Shown here in pieces: positions 24,001 to 33,926 of a DNA stretch of 64,000 nucleotides. A model generated the notes under the pieces. The model was not told the origin of the DNA. It did no database searches and saw only the letters and a program-made list of their open reading frames with translations. Each line of letters begins with the position of its first letter. Positions within the stretch are counted from its first letter, which is position 1. Source of the DNA: Symsagittifera roscoffensis (lineage: Eukaryota > Xenacoelomorpha > Acoela > Convolutidae); NCBI RefSeq assembly GCF_963678635.1, contig NC_087067.1, positions 24,373,547 through 24,437,546 on the forward strand, in the 5' to 3' direction. The position numbers and the translations under genes were made by a program.

Positions 24001-24693
24001 TCAAGACTGTGCAAGCTTTAATGATCACAGGGGATACCCGGACCATTATACATAAGGGGTTTTATGTGGAGGTCTATGGAAAATATCAGGCAACGGTGAA
24101 TTAGGATGGAGTAAATACCTACACGAAGACCTAAATGACTACTGACAGTGATCAGGGCGACCAGATCCAACTGGGGCAGGAATCATTGAATGTCCAGAGA
24201 ATCGGAAACGACGCCATGATCAAGAAAGATGCGTTGTATATCAGTTACAAGCAGAAAAGGCTACCCATCTGCTGTACTTGGATGAAAAAAAGATAAATTT
24301 CACTGACTTTTTGGACTCGAGAGCGTGGTCAGTGAAGTTTCGATCAAGGCATGGGAGAAATTTGGATATAGATGGGAAAATGTAATAACCACGATTCTGA
24401 GAGTAGTGGCTGCACATGGCGGAGCATGTCACATGGCAGGAAGAACTCCTTCAAATTTCATCCAATGCAGAGCATGGAACCTCCTGATGAGGTCTGATAG
24501 AAAAGAATCTTGAAGACTCCACCAGTTTATTTTAGGCCGAGACTTTTTCAGTAATTTTGAAGTTGAATAGTGGACTGATACACAAGAGGAACCCAGACAG
24601 AAAGTTTTGTACACGTCCCATAGTATGGAAAAAGAACAACAGAAAACGCCAATTTACTAGGATAGAAAATTTGAATGGAAGACAAGGCAGATA
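21050..24693 (+). pseudogene. Decayed ORF A and gag-pol of an older element related to the giant one
   Basis: Pieces in all three plus frames match ORFs A and B of the giant element in order. LTSESTPIEQGQ near 21180 matches LASESTPVEQGH of ORF A. TALNCVKVKKLHQKD (about 21810) and LEMLRRRSHPVEPNRRM (about 21990) match the gag domain. CSSTDLHVYAC (about 22310) is a damaged first CCHC knuckle. FWDAVADINHPRQEEAL (about 23300) follows the second knuckle. IRIRNPDRKY of ORF B is echoed by an HKRNPDRKF phrase near 24590, just past the protease. Many stops and frameshifts show it is dead. It ends abruptly at the giant element's left LTR. A ~0.75 kb internal duplication is listed separately. Confidence 0.85.
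22438..23945 (+). repeat. ~0.75-0.8 kb tandem duplication inside the decayed gag
   Basis: Unit 1 (about 22438-23220) and unit 2 (about 23226-23945) share landmarks in order: TTAGGTGCTACTT / CTAGGTGCTACTTT, GATGCAGTAGCAGACAT, GGAGCGTGATCAAATTTA, GGCAGCAAAAA and CGGCTTGCTGGGCATCAGG. The two units carry different damage, so the duplication predates much of the decay. Confidence 0.7.
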
Positions 24694-25615
24694 TGTAACA
24701 TTCGCCCGGAAGATACATATCGACGGATAACAAAACTAAGTCTTAAGACGACTGGCTAGCGTCTAAACAGAGCTTTGCATGTTTTTCACCGTCTCTACCA
24801 AGCCAGTACTTTTCGGTGGTCTTTCTTACATCAGGCTGACAAAAACGTTACTGTTCTCCGGCTTCGACCAGAACGCTCAAATTAACTGAATTACATGCGA
24901 AATTAGTGAGCTCATGGCTGGGTCTCTGTATCCCCAGACCACGAGGTCACTCCTAAAAACAGGGCTACTACTTATCATATTACTATTGTTTTTGTTCAGT
25001 AGATAAAAATCATCATCTCCATCGAAGATGGATCAACCCCTTTCCCCCAACTCCTAGCACCTCATCCTTGTCAAAACTAATCAAAATATCAGTTAAATTC
25101 AAGTCAGGACATGACAGGATGCTAAAAGTTTATGTGAGTTAATAAAAGTTTCCGTCCCGAGACCCTTCCGGATTCTTGAATCCGCTGAATCAAGCTCCTT
25201 ACTCTTGATTTCTTGCTAATCCGGAAGGCTGGTTCTCACCCTTCACCGTTGTTGGCAAGGGCCTTGCAACTATTGTAGCAGCACAATAGTTGCAACTCGG
25301 AACGCTCTCTGCTATTCTGTATTTTGTTGTCGTTCTCTAATCTCGATTTTCGTACTGTTCGCAATCGCAGATAAAAGTTGTTCTGTTTCTTTCTGCTATT
25401 TTAGCCAAAATGGCCGTTTTAACATTTCTCAGAAATGTTACGTCATCACTTCGAAAATTTAAAATTTAGAATTCCAGAATCTTCTAGCCTTCACCGTTTG
25501 GCCAATCATTCAAATAACGTCCTTATCCGTTCTAAATCGCCAATCCGGAAGGTTCACTGCTAAAATCCTGAATTCGGCAGAGACTGCATTTTGGCCATTC
25601 TGGTCGAATGTCACA
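24694..25615 (-). repeat. 3' LTR (left copy)
   Basis: Plus-strand ends are TGTAACATTC and GAATGTCACA, a 10-bp terminal inverted repeat with one mismatch and the canonical TG...CA. It holds a perfect 13-bp hairpin at 25264-25295 (TTGCAACTATTGT arm, 6-base loop) and a 10+1+10 palindrome at 25420-25440 (TAACATTTCT arm). ACCCTTCCGGATT (about 25159) and AATCCGGAAGGCT (about 25219) form a further interrupted inverted repeat. Confidence 0.95.
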
Positions 25616-25628
25616 TACTCCCCGGACA
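25616..25628 (-). promoter_or_regulatory. Polypurine tract next to 3' LTR
   Basis: On the sense strand the sequence abutting the LTR is TGTCCGGGGAGTA, followed by TG of the LTR. A G/A-rich tract here primes plus-strand DNA synthesis in LTR elements. It is short. The 11-base core TGTCCGGGGAG recurs at four positions inside ORF B. Confidence 0.65.
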
Positions 25629-26435
25629 GTCCGGTCAATGTCCTCATTGAATCGCGCAATGTTCTAAATGGTTACAGTGTCATCGAACAGAATTTACAAA
25701 ATGCACGAAATTACTTTTACCTACGTCACATCGACTCACTGCAGAATATGAATGGCATCATACTACATCACTATAGCCTTCAAATTCTTTCATTAATCTG
25801 CACATTGAGGATATTACTTAAGATAAAACATATTTTCTGACTTCCAGTGTCAATATCCCGATTGAAACTTTTTCTCCTAGATTTAAAAGGTGTTGGCTTG
25901 CAGGACAGTCCTGCCAACCAACAAGCTAAAATTATCCTACTATGCTCCTTCCCTTCGGAAATCTTGCTTGCCTATTGTCCTGAGTATTAAAACTAAGAAA
26001 CTTTGTGGTTAGAAAGAACAATGCAACAACCTCCCTCCTCAAGAAGTTACTCAAGTTTTTCATGTCACCACAAAGTTATCAGTCTTCCTAAGTGATTAAA
26101 AACAATCATGCAGGCTGGAATATTTAAATATACTCTTCCCTCAAGCCTTTCTAAATAAATAATAAGTGAGTGTCTCTAAAGCCACTTCAACTAAAACCAA
26201 AATGCAAATTTATAAATGCAACAATTTCCAAACTCAACTTAAATGTTTCAGTTTTCAATTACAACTTGGTTGCTTGGTTTCTCACTTGAGTTTTTCACAC
26301 ACATAAAACAATTCTGAGTTTTAACTTTTCTTCATCATCCCTTTGTTCTCTTCTTTTTTCGTCGTTTAGAAGTTCTAAAACTTCTAAATTCTTCTAATTT
26401 TCTTTCTTGCTGCCTCTTGTTTTCTCGACCATTCG
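25629..26435 (-). other. 3' untranslated region of the giant element
   Basis: About 0.8 kb between the ORF D stop and the polypurine tract without a coding frame. It includes CCGGAC-T-GTCCGG at 25623-25635, overlapping the tract, and a hairpin around GCAGGACAGTCCTGC (25900-25914) with outer pairing arms GTTGG/CCAAC. Confidence 0.6.
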
Positions 26436-29400
26436 TCAATGCTCCATTTCCTCCTCCTGTGACACTGACTCCGCACTCTCGGTTTCCGTGTCTTGTAGCA
26501 CGTCATTGACTATCCTGACGCTGTTGGAAGCCGTCCTCCAACACTTCTGCTCTTCCACCCTCTGTTTACAGCAAGGTAGGGGATCCACGTTTGATTCTCT
26601 GTTTCTACAGAAGCTGTTGTGGAGACACAACGTCACGTTTCTCTCCAAATCTTCTTTCAGCATCTCTGCCTTCTCATTTCCACTACGCTCGCTCGTCCTG
26701 GAAATTCTTTTCACAGCGGTGGTCACTGCATTCCGATGGGTCACGAAAGCTCGCTTGAAAGCTCCTGCCCCAATGTCCAGTTGATATTCACTGTATACTC
26801 TGCCATGCTTCGACATATGCTTTTTCGCATACTCGTACAACCATGCAGTCATGTTAGCTCTGAACCATGGCATCAATCGTTTTCTTGCCCATATCTTCTT
26901 CACTTCCATCGGAATGTTTAGAACTTTGCACATTGTCTCAAAAAGATCTAAATCTTTTAGACAATCTAATTTCTGCAATTGTTCTCTCGTCGGTGCCTCC
27001 TGTCTATTATTTTCTCTCACATGAGCTTCCAGCCATCGTATCGCCATCATAACTCCCACTATCACTATTGTTATGGGCTGTGATGAATCTGGTAAACCCA
27101 TGGAGAGCAGCTCTCCAGAGTCCCAGATCAACACCAGATTACTACGCTTGGGATACCACCAGGTCTGCAGCAAGCAGTGGCAAGGAAACTCGTCATGTGT
27201 CAACATGATGCTCCTCCAATTCCGTTTTCCCGAAGCTTCCAGCAATGGCTCCACTTCCATCATCACTCGGTGGATCTCATCATTCTCATCTACTGCATTG
27301 TAATCTGTGACAGTTGATCCTCTCTGTTTCTGTTTTTCAAAGTCACTGAAGTTCCCGCTCACGTATCCCATGAACTTCTTTCCTAGTATTGACTCCAACT
27401 CCTCTTTGGTTCTTTCTGGAACTGCTGAGAAAATCTTACACAGTAACTCGTAAGACTTTTCAGACATTCTTGCCAACCTCACGCACTTCGGCACTGAAAA
27501 GGCTTGATCCACAATCGTTCTTGTACTCTTCACATCCACAGCTACGAAATGTACAGGATACTTGCTCTTGCACATTGGAGCCAACATTGAACCCACCAAA
27601 TATCGTGCTCCTGATGGTCTACAATAAGTTTCGCTGTGTCTGATGTTCATCTCCGTTTCGATTGCTTCCCTCCATTTTCCTATATACTTCTGCTCAATCT
27701 GCAGAACTCCTGGGAATACTTCTACGCTGATGGCTGTGACCATCTCATGTTTCTGTTCTAGATTCAATAGTGACTCTAAAGAACCAAACATGCTGTAGAA
27801 TCCTAGTGCTGTCACCAGATTCACATCGGTTCCTCCATGGCAATCTGCTATCAGTTCCGTTTCCGTTCTTGCTTTCATCACTACATTTCCAAACAATACC
27901 GTCAACTGCTTGTGTTGTTTCTCCAGGGTTTTCACACAGTCTAGACTTCCACAAACGTGACCCTCTAGTCCACAGACTTCCGCCAGACAGCTACCAGGTT
28001 TGACCCAGTCTTCTGGTCCCCAGCCAGGCAACTCCACTCTATCTTCTCCGTTGCTCTTAGAGGCTGTTATCATCACATTATATATGATGTTGAGGTCACG
28101 CAGGTTACAGTCCGCATTCAGTTCCCTCTGTATGTCCTGTGTCGCCCGTAATATTGAGTCAGCGTTGGGACTAGGACACCACGATGGCTTCATCAATTCC
28201 CACACTGCCATCAAGCTCGTTCTCAGTAATTCATCTGAGAATCCCAACCCAAATTCCACTCTCTTGTCGGTTTTTGGTACTGAAGGTGCAGTCACCTCTT
28301 CTTCCAAGACCAATCCCAATTTGGCCTGTGGATTGTTAACGCTCTTAGTCGTCACAATTCTGGACGTCCAGAATCTTAGTAACACCGCCTGCTCATAATC
28401 AAAGAAGCAATCACGTATGTCTTCACTCAGGAAAGGATTGTATGCTATCCCTATAATCCCGGACACATAGCTATATGACTTCTTCTTGATCGGTCCGCAG
28501 TATTCACTGGATTTTGGCAATGCTCCCATAGATTCTTTAGTGAGCCTCAACTCCTTGTTTGAGAATCTCCTGATCTCGTCTATCTTTTTCATGGGTTCCA
28601 ATTCTTCAGGTTCTTTCATGTTCACCCTCATCGGTTTACTTTGCTGCATATCCAGCATTGCTAGTAAGAACATGGCTTTCGTTCGCTCATCGCCTTCCTT
28701 CAACATTTTAACACAAGTGCTTAATGCAGGTACTGAAATCTGCTCTATCAGGAATCGAATGAAACAGAGAGCGTCTCTCCGCTTTGCACACGCTACTGCT
28801 GCTCCCTCCTGGACTATCAGATCCCTCAGATTCGTCATTAGGAAAACTTTTTCCTCCTTTGATCTCTTCCTTTCTTCCGAATCATATTCTTCGCGAGTCA
28901 GTCCCATCATGCACCAGGCGAGCCTGAGTTTTAATTCTGTCCTTACGTAAGGTACTGCCACGAGAGCATGTATTCTTGGCGTAGTCCTCATTTCTTCTTC
29001 GAAATACCTCAATACTACTGCTTTCCATGGAAGGCTCACTAACTGCTCGATCGTCTCCGCCTCTACGTCAGACGACGCCAAAGTTCCATACGCCTTCTGC
29101 TTGAGGGTGGTGCCTTGCAACATCATTTCCAGATAACCCTCCATGGCTTTTTCGTCTTCCAGGGCCACTACATACCCTCTAGCCGAGTTCCGGTATTCCA
29201 ACATCTCCATGTATCCACCGGTGGGTTCATCTATCGACACTGTCTCCGACACTGTTAGTCGGTTGTATTCCACTGGTGTCAGTTGTCCTGCAACACTCCC
29301 TTTTCCATGATTCATGGGAGATGGTTTGAAGTCCCTCATTTTACTCTCTCCACATTGACTGAGTATTTCCATTTCTAAAGTTGCTCCAGTCAGAGTGCGG

Positions 29401-32400
29401 TCACTCCTTTTGGATTTATAACCGGTTGACTTTATCCCCGCCATGAGAATGGGTGGCACCATCGCTATATCAGTTAATATTCTATCTGTGCCAGACAATT
29501 GATAATCACCTTGCCCCAAATCCATGACTTCCTCGACTCGTTTTCTTTTCGCTGAGTTACCAGCTTTCATCGATATTTCCGAATCCACTTTCGTCTTTCC
29601 AATCCTCCTCGGCATCACTCTGCTGCCTAACTTCATTTTCATCGCATTGATTTTATCAATCACCATTTTCGATCGCATCGTTCCTCTCCTGGTCCTTGAC
29701 AGGTACACCACCTCTCCTTCATTGTCCTGCGGTGTCATCTTGATGGGAGAATTCGCTTCACTCTCATCAGTGGCTGAGTCGATCAATAACTCACTCAGTC
29801 TCCCTTCACACTCATCAAGCTTGTCAAGTACTTCTCTCATCAAGGGTTGATTGAGACCTGTTTTGAGAATGGACTGGGTCCCATAGCTCTGAATCACAGT
29901 CCAGACTTCTTCCATGAACGCCACTCTGTCCAGCTTACATCCCGTCCTACTCTCGTGGTCTCGGTGATGTACTTCCCATTCTTCTTCGGGTAGCGTTCCC
30001 AAGAAAGGTACTCTGGCTGAGGCCTCTATTCTTCTCCTCCGAGGTGATTCCATGAGGATTCTCTGATCGTTATTTCTTGTATTGCCAGGAGAGCTGCTCT
30101 CCGGCAAATTCCGTTTCATTTCCTCAAAGGCTGACGGAGGTTCCAGTGTCGAGATGCCTTCATCCGCTGGCTCAGTCGTTTCCAATGTGTCTGCATTATT
30201 CTCAAGATCACTGAAGATATTGAAATCCAGGCTGGATGTTCCTCCTGTCGATGCCCTGTCGTCTTCCCCACCAGCTTGATCTTGTTGCATGGGTTCTTCC
30301 GTCTGACGGTTTCCACCCTGTCCGTCATCTCCTTCTGACTTGTCCCCATTCGAGTTCGATGGTCCTTGTTTGTCATCATCAGCTTCTTCCTGGAATCTCG
30401 GTATGAGCAATGTACCGGCTGATTTATCTTCCTCTTCTCCATGGACCACTTTGGTTTCTTCGCAGCCGAAGGGTGCTAGGAAAATTCTCGTCTGCAATAT
30501 TCCCGCAACTTTCATCTCTTTTCTCACACTGGTCAGGATTACTGAGGCTTCAGGCAATTCAGTCCTGCCTCTCATCCTCATTGGAGCTAAGCCTAGTCCC
30601 CTCCATTCCTCATCAAATCCTTCAGGCTTGGGAGTAGCGGCGTTGCTTATTCGCCTTCTCGTCGCTTGATCCGTGTACGCAAATCGTGTGTACTGTAACA
30701 CGGCGGCATTTCTCCCCACGAAGTATGGATCCATCGTCGCCGAGAAATTCCCTACTCTCCTTTCATTGGTTTCGAATGCTCTCAACCTAGGAGTTTGTAC
30801 TACGGAGACTGCTCCGAGCAACATCCTTCTTATCAGAGGGAATTCAGGGATTGCTTCGGGTAGCTTCTTGTAATCGCCCCAATCCTTCGTCTCTTCTCTC
30901 ACCTTGTGATACGCTGCTGTGAGACGAGGCACTCTGGTCATTTCGCCATTCGTTTTGTCATAGGGCCTCAGATTCCAAAGCTTTGGAAACACCTCGATGT
31001 GCCCTCTTTCTACTTCTCCCATGCGGTCACAGAAGTGATCGTCAAAATTGATGACTGTCATCTCTGGCTCCGATATTTTCGCAAATAACAGATCTTCACT
31101 CATGAGCTCTCGCAATGCGTGCAGCTCACACCAGTTCAGTGTACTACCGTCCACTGCCGATATGAGGTTCAGGTGCAACACCGACCTCCTATATGCTTCC
31201 ACTTTAACGTCAGGGAACGCAAAGGTGACTGCTGGTCCATAGATCACTGTCACGAACTCCGTGACTCCTCTGATCAGCGCCAAGGGATCGATTCTCATAG
31301 CTAAGCTCAAATCTGTTAACAGCGGCATGCCTCCAACATGTCGTCTAACATCTTCCTCTCTTTCAATTGTCTCGTCTTCTCCGGTTCCAAAGCGATTTTG
31401 CTGCAAGAGATACTGGATAAGAGTGTGTCTCAGGTCTCTTATTTTGTTCCACGGGTCTGTGGATTTCTTCATATCCAGATTCCTCACTCTCTCTTTCATC
31501 TGCTCTGGACAACGTGCCAGTTTCATCAGCCCTCCCAAGTTTCCGTGGGTTATTGCGATCAATGTCAGAAGTCCATCTAGTCGCAGGTTCTGTATTCCAT
31601 CCGTAAGCAGTATCACCGGTCCTTTCACGAAATTCTCTGCTCCAAATGTCACAAACAGGGCTATTAATTCCACTATCGATACTTTCACTACCGCTTGGAG
31701 GAATTCCTTTATCAAGTAGTGTGAGACTTTCGGGTAGACTTTTGCCAAGAAGGACGCGGTCCATCCGGCTCCCAACCCTTCTAGCATGCTGTCTGTCCTT
31801 TCAAATCCCTCCTGTCCTTTCACTTCCTGGGTCCAGAAGGTTTCCAGAGTAATCTGACACATTCTGTTCACGAACTCAGCTGTCTTTTCTCCGGCATTTT
31901 CCGCCAGGTTCACCTCCTTCAACAAGTAGGCGTATATCTTAGTGATCATTACTGGGCCCTGCTGAAAAGCATCTGCACCCAATGCCGCTACTCTCGGATT
32001 CAGGTGTAGCCACTGGTTTGCTTCCGGCTTGGTTCTCAGCACCATCGCTTCCAGATGAGCCCTCGTCTCCAGTGAATTCTTTCTTCTCGTGTCTTCACTC
32101 GCCACTTCCATTGCTCGGAACCACAAGTCGTTGGACATCGCCGTGATCACTCGATGGTCGTCATCTATTCCTGGTTTCAGTTTGAGTTGCCGACTGAAGT
32201 TGGACAGTTCCAACCCCAGCACTTCGTCCAACACCAACATGTGTAACGCGTGGTCCTTGAACCCTCTCATCGCGTTTGAGATATCTGACCATACTGCCGG
32301 CAGTTCAGCCTTAAGTGGCCTCAAGTTCTCCATTTCTATCATGCGATTCGGGGCTGATATGATCACATCATATTTTCCCTCCGAAAGTAAGGCTACCATT

Positions 32401-33890
32401 GCATACACAAATTTCAGTCCATCCGGGAGATATGCATATCCCGGAGACAACGCAAATACTACTCTCAATGTCACTTTGTTGAATGATCCCTCCTTTGTCG
32501 CGTCTACCACTTCACCCATTGACTCCAGGATGTCTTTTATCGCGGGCCATACTGCGTTTTCTGCTGTTGCAGGATCTCTGAGCCTGCTCAGAAAACCTCT
32601 ACTGTGTAGATGGTCATTGATGCCAGCAAACACAATCGTTATCGGGTTCATCTCTGTCTGCCTCTGTACCCCTATAGCCAATGACACTGATTGCAATAGG
32701 TCTAGGTCAACTGCGGCCAGCATTATGACGTCCGGCCAAAACAAAGACTTGGAGGTGTACACGAACTCTGAATTCGCTACTACCATGATTTTGGCCTTTC
32801 TCATCTCTGCTTTGTCGTAGGCGGCGAAGATGGTCTCATCTTTCTTTATCGCTGTCAATCCGCCATATCTCTGGGCATCACCATCTTGGTTCACTAGTTT
32901 TGGATACACTCTCTCCTTCACATGACCAGGTGGTGTCGTCAATTGCCTAAATATCTTCACGTGTTGTCCAATCGGCGCTCTCGCTGTCAGGAATCTTCCT
33001 GGCCTTTCTTCACGATTCCTCTCATCATGGTTCAATCTCACATCTTGCAACGGTCTTGCATTCACAGGTCCTATTGTGTTGTTGGAGGGCAGTCCCTCCA
33101 AGTCAGCAAACCTCAAGGCCGTCGTGGAGCTGAAATTTATGCTAGGGGCTATCAACCAGTCTACGCCGGTTATCGAGTACAATCTGCTGACGGATAGCGT
33201 CGCTCCATTCAGCATCCTCCTTGCATCTTCGATGAAGCTCACTCTCTGTAGGTCCAGCTTCATTAGTTCTTCTTTGTATATATGCCAAGGAGACGGTATG
33301 GATCGCGACCACATCAATGAGCCTCTGCTCGGTCTCTCCTCTCGACTGGTACTCGTCGTCTCCGATCTAGTGTCCGATCTGGATGTGCCTGCTACTTCCT
33401 CGATTGGTTGGTTGACAGGTCCTATCCTTTTCCTAGGATGGATTGTCCTCCTCATCGGTGCTTCTCCCAACCGATCTTGTACGTCTGTTCTTCGACCTGG
33501 TTCACTGGAGCTTTGTTGCCGGTAATTTATGGCGGCTGGGACCGTACCCAAGCGTGTTTCCAGGTTAGGAGGCACAAAGGTGGTGATCACCGTATCACTC
33601 ACCGTTCCCTCTTCCTTCAGCACTCCTGTGTCAAAGAGTTCTGCTTCCAGCTCATCCAACCGTTCTTGGAAGACCCGATTCAACCAAGCTTGTCCTTTGA
33701 CACTGTCGAAGTGGATGCCATCTGTGGTCAGTCTGGCTTGATCCATGGCTCTCAATTCATGTTCAATGTCCATGAGGATCATTCTTCCGGCATTTCTATT
33801 TGCTAGGTTTCTCAAGATGTTGTTCCATCTCATGACTCCCTCGTTGTGCCTTCTTCCTGATACTGTCAGGCTTCTTGTGTTCATTGGCAC
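26436..33890 (-). CDS. ORF D: 2484-residue protein with SGNH C-terminal part, second SGNH-like domain and orphan remainder
   Basis: Function largely unknown. Residues 1-90 complete an SGNH-hydrolase domain begun in ORF C, with the D-x-x-H block DGIHFDS at about 57-63. Residues about 366-560 look like a second, degenerate SGNH fold: NSE at 373-375 replaces GDS, and GIND at 423-426 keeps the block III pattern. Around 1140-1240 is an acidic, Gln/Ser-rich linker. Basic clusters such as SPRRRRIEA and SAKRKRVEE could be nuclear signals. A C/H-rich patch (CGLEGHVCGSLDC) lies nearer the C terminus. Hydrophobic stretches occur (about 755-790 and 2270) but there is no signal peptide, so an envelope role is not supported. 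The first AUG is 11 sense codons after the in-frame UAG that ends ORF C; translation from that AUG alone would lack the catalytic Ser. Stop is TGA. Confidence 0.85.
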   Translation of the reverse strand: MPMNTRSLTVSGRRHNEGVMRWNNILRNLANRNAGRMILMDIEHELRAMDQARLTTDGIHFDSVKGQAWLNRVFQERLDELEAELFDTGVLKEEGTVSDTVITTFVPPNLETRLGTVPAAINYRQQSSSEPGRRTDVQDRLGEAPMRRTIHPRKRIGPVNQPIEEVAGTSRSDTRSETTSTSREERPSRGSLMWSRSIPSPWHIYKEELMKLDLQRVSFIEDARRMLNGATLSVSRLYSITGVDWLIAPSINFSSTTALRFADLEGLPSNNTIGPVNARPLQDVRLNHDERNREERPGRFLTARAPIGQHVKIFRQLTTPPGHVKERVYPKLVNQDGDAQRYGGLTAIKKDETIFAAYDKAEMRKAKIMVVANSEFVYTSKSLFWPDVIMLAAVDLDLLQSVSLAIGVQRQTEMNPITIVFAGINDHLHSRGFLSRLRDPATAENAVWPAIKDILESMGEVVDATKEGSFNKVTLRVVFALSPGYAYLPDGLKFVYAMVALLSEGKYDVIISAPNRMIEMENLRPLKAELPAVWSDISNAMRGFKDHALHMLVLDEVLGLELSNFSRQLKLKPGIDDDHRVITAMSNDLWFRAMEVASEDTRRKNSLETRAHLEAMVLRTKPEANQWLHLNPRVAALGADAFQQGPVMITKIYAYLLKEVNLAENAGEKTAEFVNRMCQITLETFWTQEVKGQEGFERTDSMLEGLGAGWTASFLAKVYPKVSHYLIKEFLQAVVKVSIVELIALFVTFGAENFVKGPVILLTDGIQNLRLDGLLTLIAITHGNLGGLMKLARCPEQMKERVRNLDMKKSTDPWNKIRDLRHTLIQYLLQQNRFGTGEDETIEREEDVRRHVGGMPLLTDLSLAMRIDPLALIRGVTEFVTVIYGPAVTFAFPDVKVEAYRRSVLHLNLISAVDGSTLNWCELHALRELMSEDLLFAKISEPEMTVINFDDHFCDRMGEVERGHIEVFPKLWNLRPYDKTNGEMTRVPRLTAAYHKVREETKDWGDYKKLPEAIPEFPLIRRMLLGAVSVVQTPRLRAFETNERRVGNFSATMDPYFVGRNAAVLQYTRFAYTDQATRRRISNAATPKPEGFDEEWRGLGLAPMRMRGRTELPEASVILTSVRKEMKVAGILQTRIFLAPFGCEETKVVHGEEEDKSAGTLLIPRFQEEADDDKQGPSNSNGDKSEGDDGQGGNRQTEEPMQQDQAGGEDDRASTGGTSSLDFNIFSDLENNADTLETTEPADEGISTLEPPSAFEEMKRNLPESSSPGNTRNNDQRILMESPRRRRIEASARVPFLGTLPEEEWEVHHRDHESRTGCKLDRVAFMEEVWTVIQSYGTQSILKTGLNQPLMREVLDKLDECEGRLSELLIDSATDESEANSPIKMTPQDNEGEVVYLSRTRRGTMRSKMVIDKINAMKMKLGSRVMPRRIGKTKVDSEISMKAGNSAKRKRVEEVMDLGQGDYQLSGTDRILTDIAMVPPILMAGIKSTGYKSKRSDRTLTGATLEMEILSQCGESKMRDFKPSPMNHGKGSVAGQLTPVEYNRLTVSETVSIDEPTGGYMEMLEYRNSARGYVVALEDEKAMEGYLEMMLQGTTLKQKAYGTLASSDVEAETIEQLVSLPWKAVVLRYFEEEMRTTPRIHALVAVPYVRTELKLRLAWCMMGLTREEYDSEERKRSKEEKVFLMTNLRDLIVQEGAAVACAKRRDALCFIRFLIEQISVPALSTCVKMLKEGDERTKAMFLLAMLDMQQSKPMRVNMKEPEELEPMKKIDEIRRFSNKELRLTKESMGALPKSSEYCGPIKKKSYSYVSGIIGIAYNPFLSEDIRDCFFDYEQAVLLRFWTSRIVTTKSVNNPQAKLGLVLEEEVTAPSVPKTDKRVEFGLGFSDELLRTSLMAVWELMKPSWCPSPNADSILRATQDIQRELNADCNLRDLNIIYNVMITASKSNGEDRVELPGWGPEDWVKPGSCLAEVCGLEGHVCGSLDCVKTLEKQHKQLTVLFGNVVMKARTETELIADCHGGTDVNLVTALGFYSMFGSLESLLNLEQKHEMVTAISVEVFPGVLQIEQKYIGKWREAIETEMNIRHSETYCRPSGARYLVGSMLAPMCKSKYPVHFVAVDVKSTRTIVDQAFSVPKCVRLARMSEKSYELLCKIFSAVPERTKEELESILGKKFMGYVSGNFSDFEKQKQRGSTVTDYNAVDENDEIHRVMMEVEPLLEASGKRNWRSIMLTHDEFPCHCLLQTWWYPKRSNLVLIWDSGELLSMGLPDSSQPITIVIVGVMMAIRWLEAHVRENNRQEAPTREQLQKLDCLKDLDLFETMCKVLNIPMEVKKIWARKRLMPWFRANMTAWLYEYAKKHMSKHGRVYSEYQLDIGAGAFKRAFVTHRNAVTTAVKRISRTSERSGNEKAEMLKEDLERNVTLCLHNSFCRNRESNVDPLPCCKQRVEEQKCWRTASNSVRIVNDVLQDTETESAESVSQEEEMEH

Positions 33891-33923
33891 AGTGCAAACG
33901 GTCAGTACCGCGCAACTGAACTT

Positions 33924-33926
33924 CTA
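33924..33926 (-). promoter_or_regulatory. In-frame UAG inside the SGNH domain (ORF C/D)
   Basis: Sense context is CUC UGG UAG AAG UUC. Codons on both sides belong to one conserved domain. It may be a readthrough stop or a single CAG-to-UAG nonsense change in this copy. Confidence 0.7.

Noticed and set aside
26436-33890. ORF D as a retroviral envelope
   Set aside because: No N-terminal signal peptide, no typical transmembrane anchor and no cleavage-site pattern were seen.
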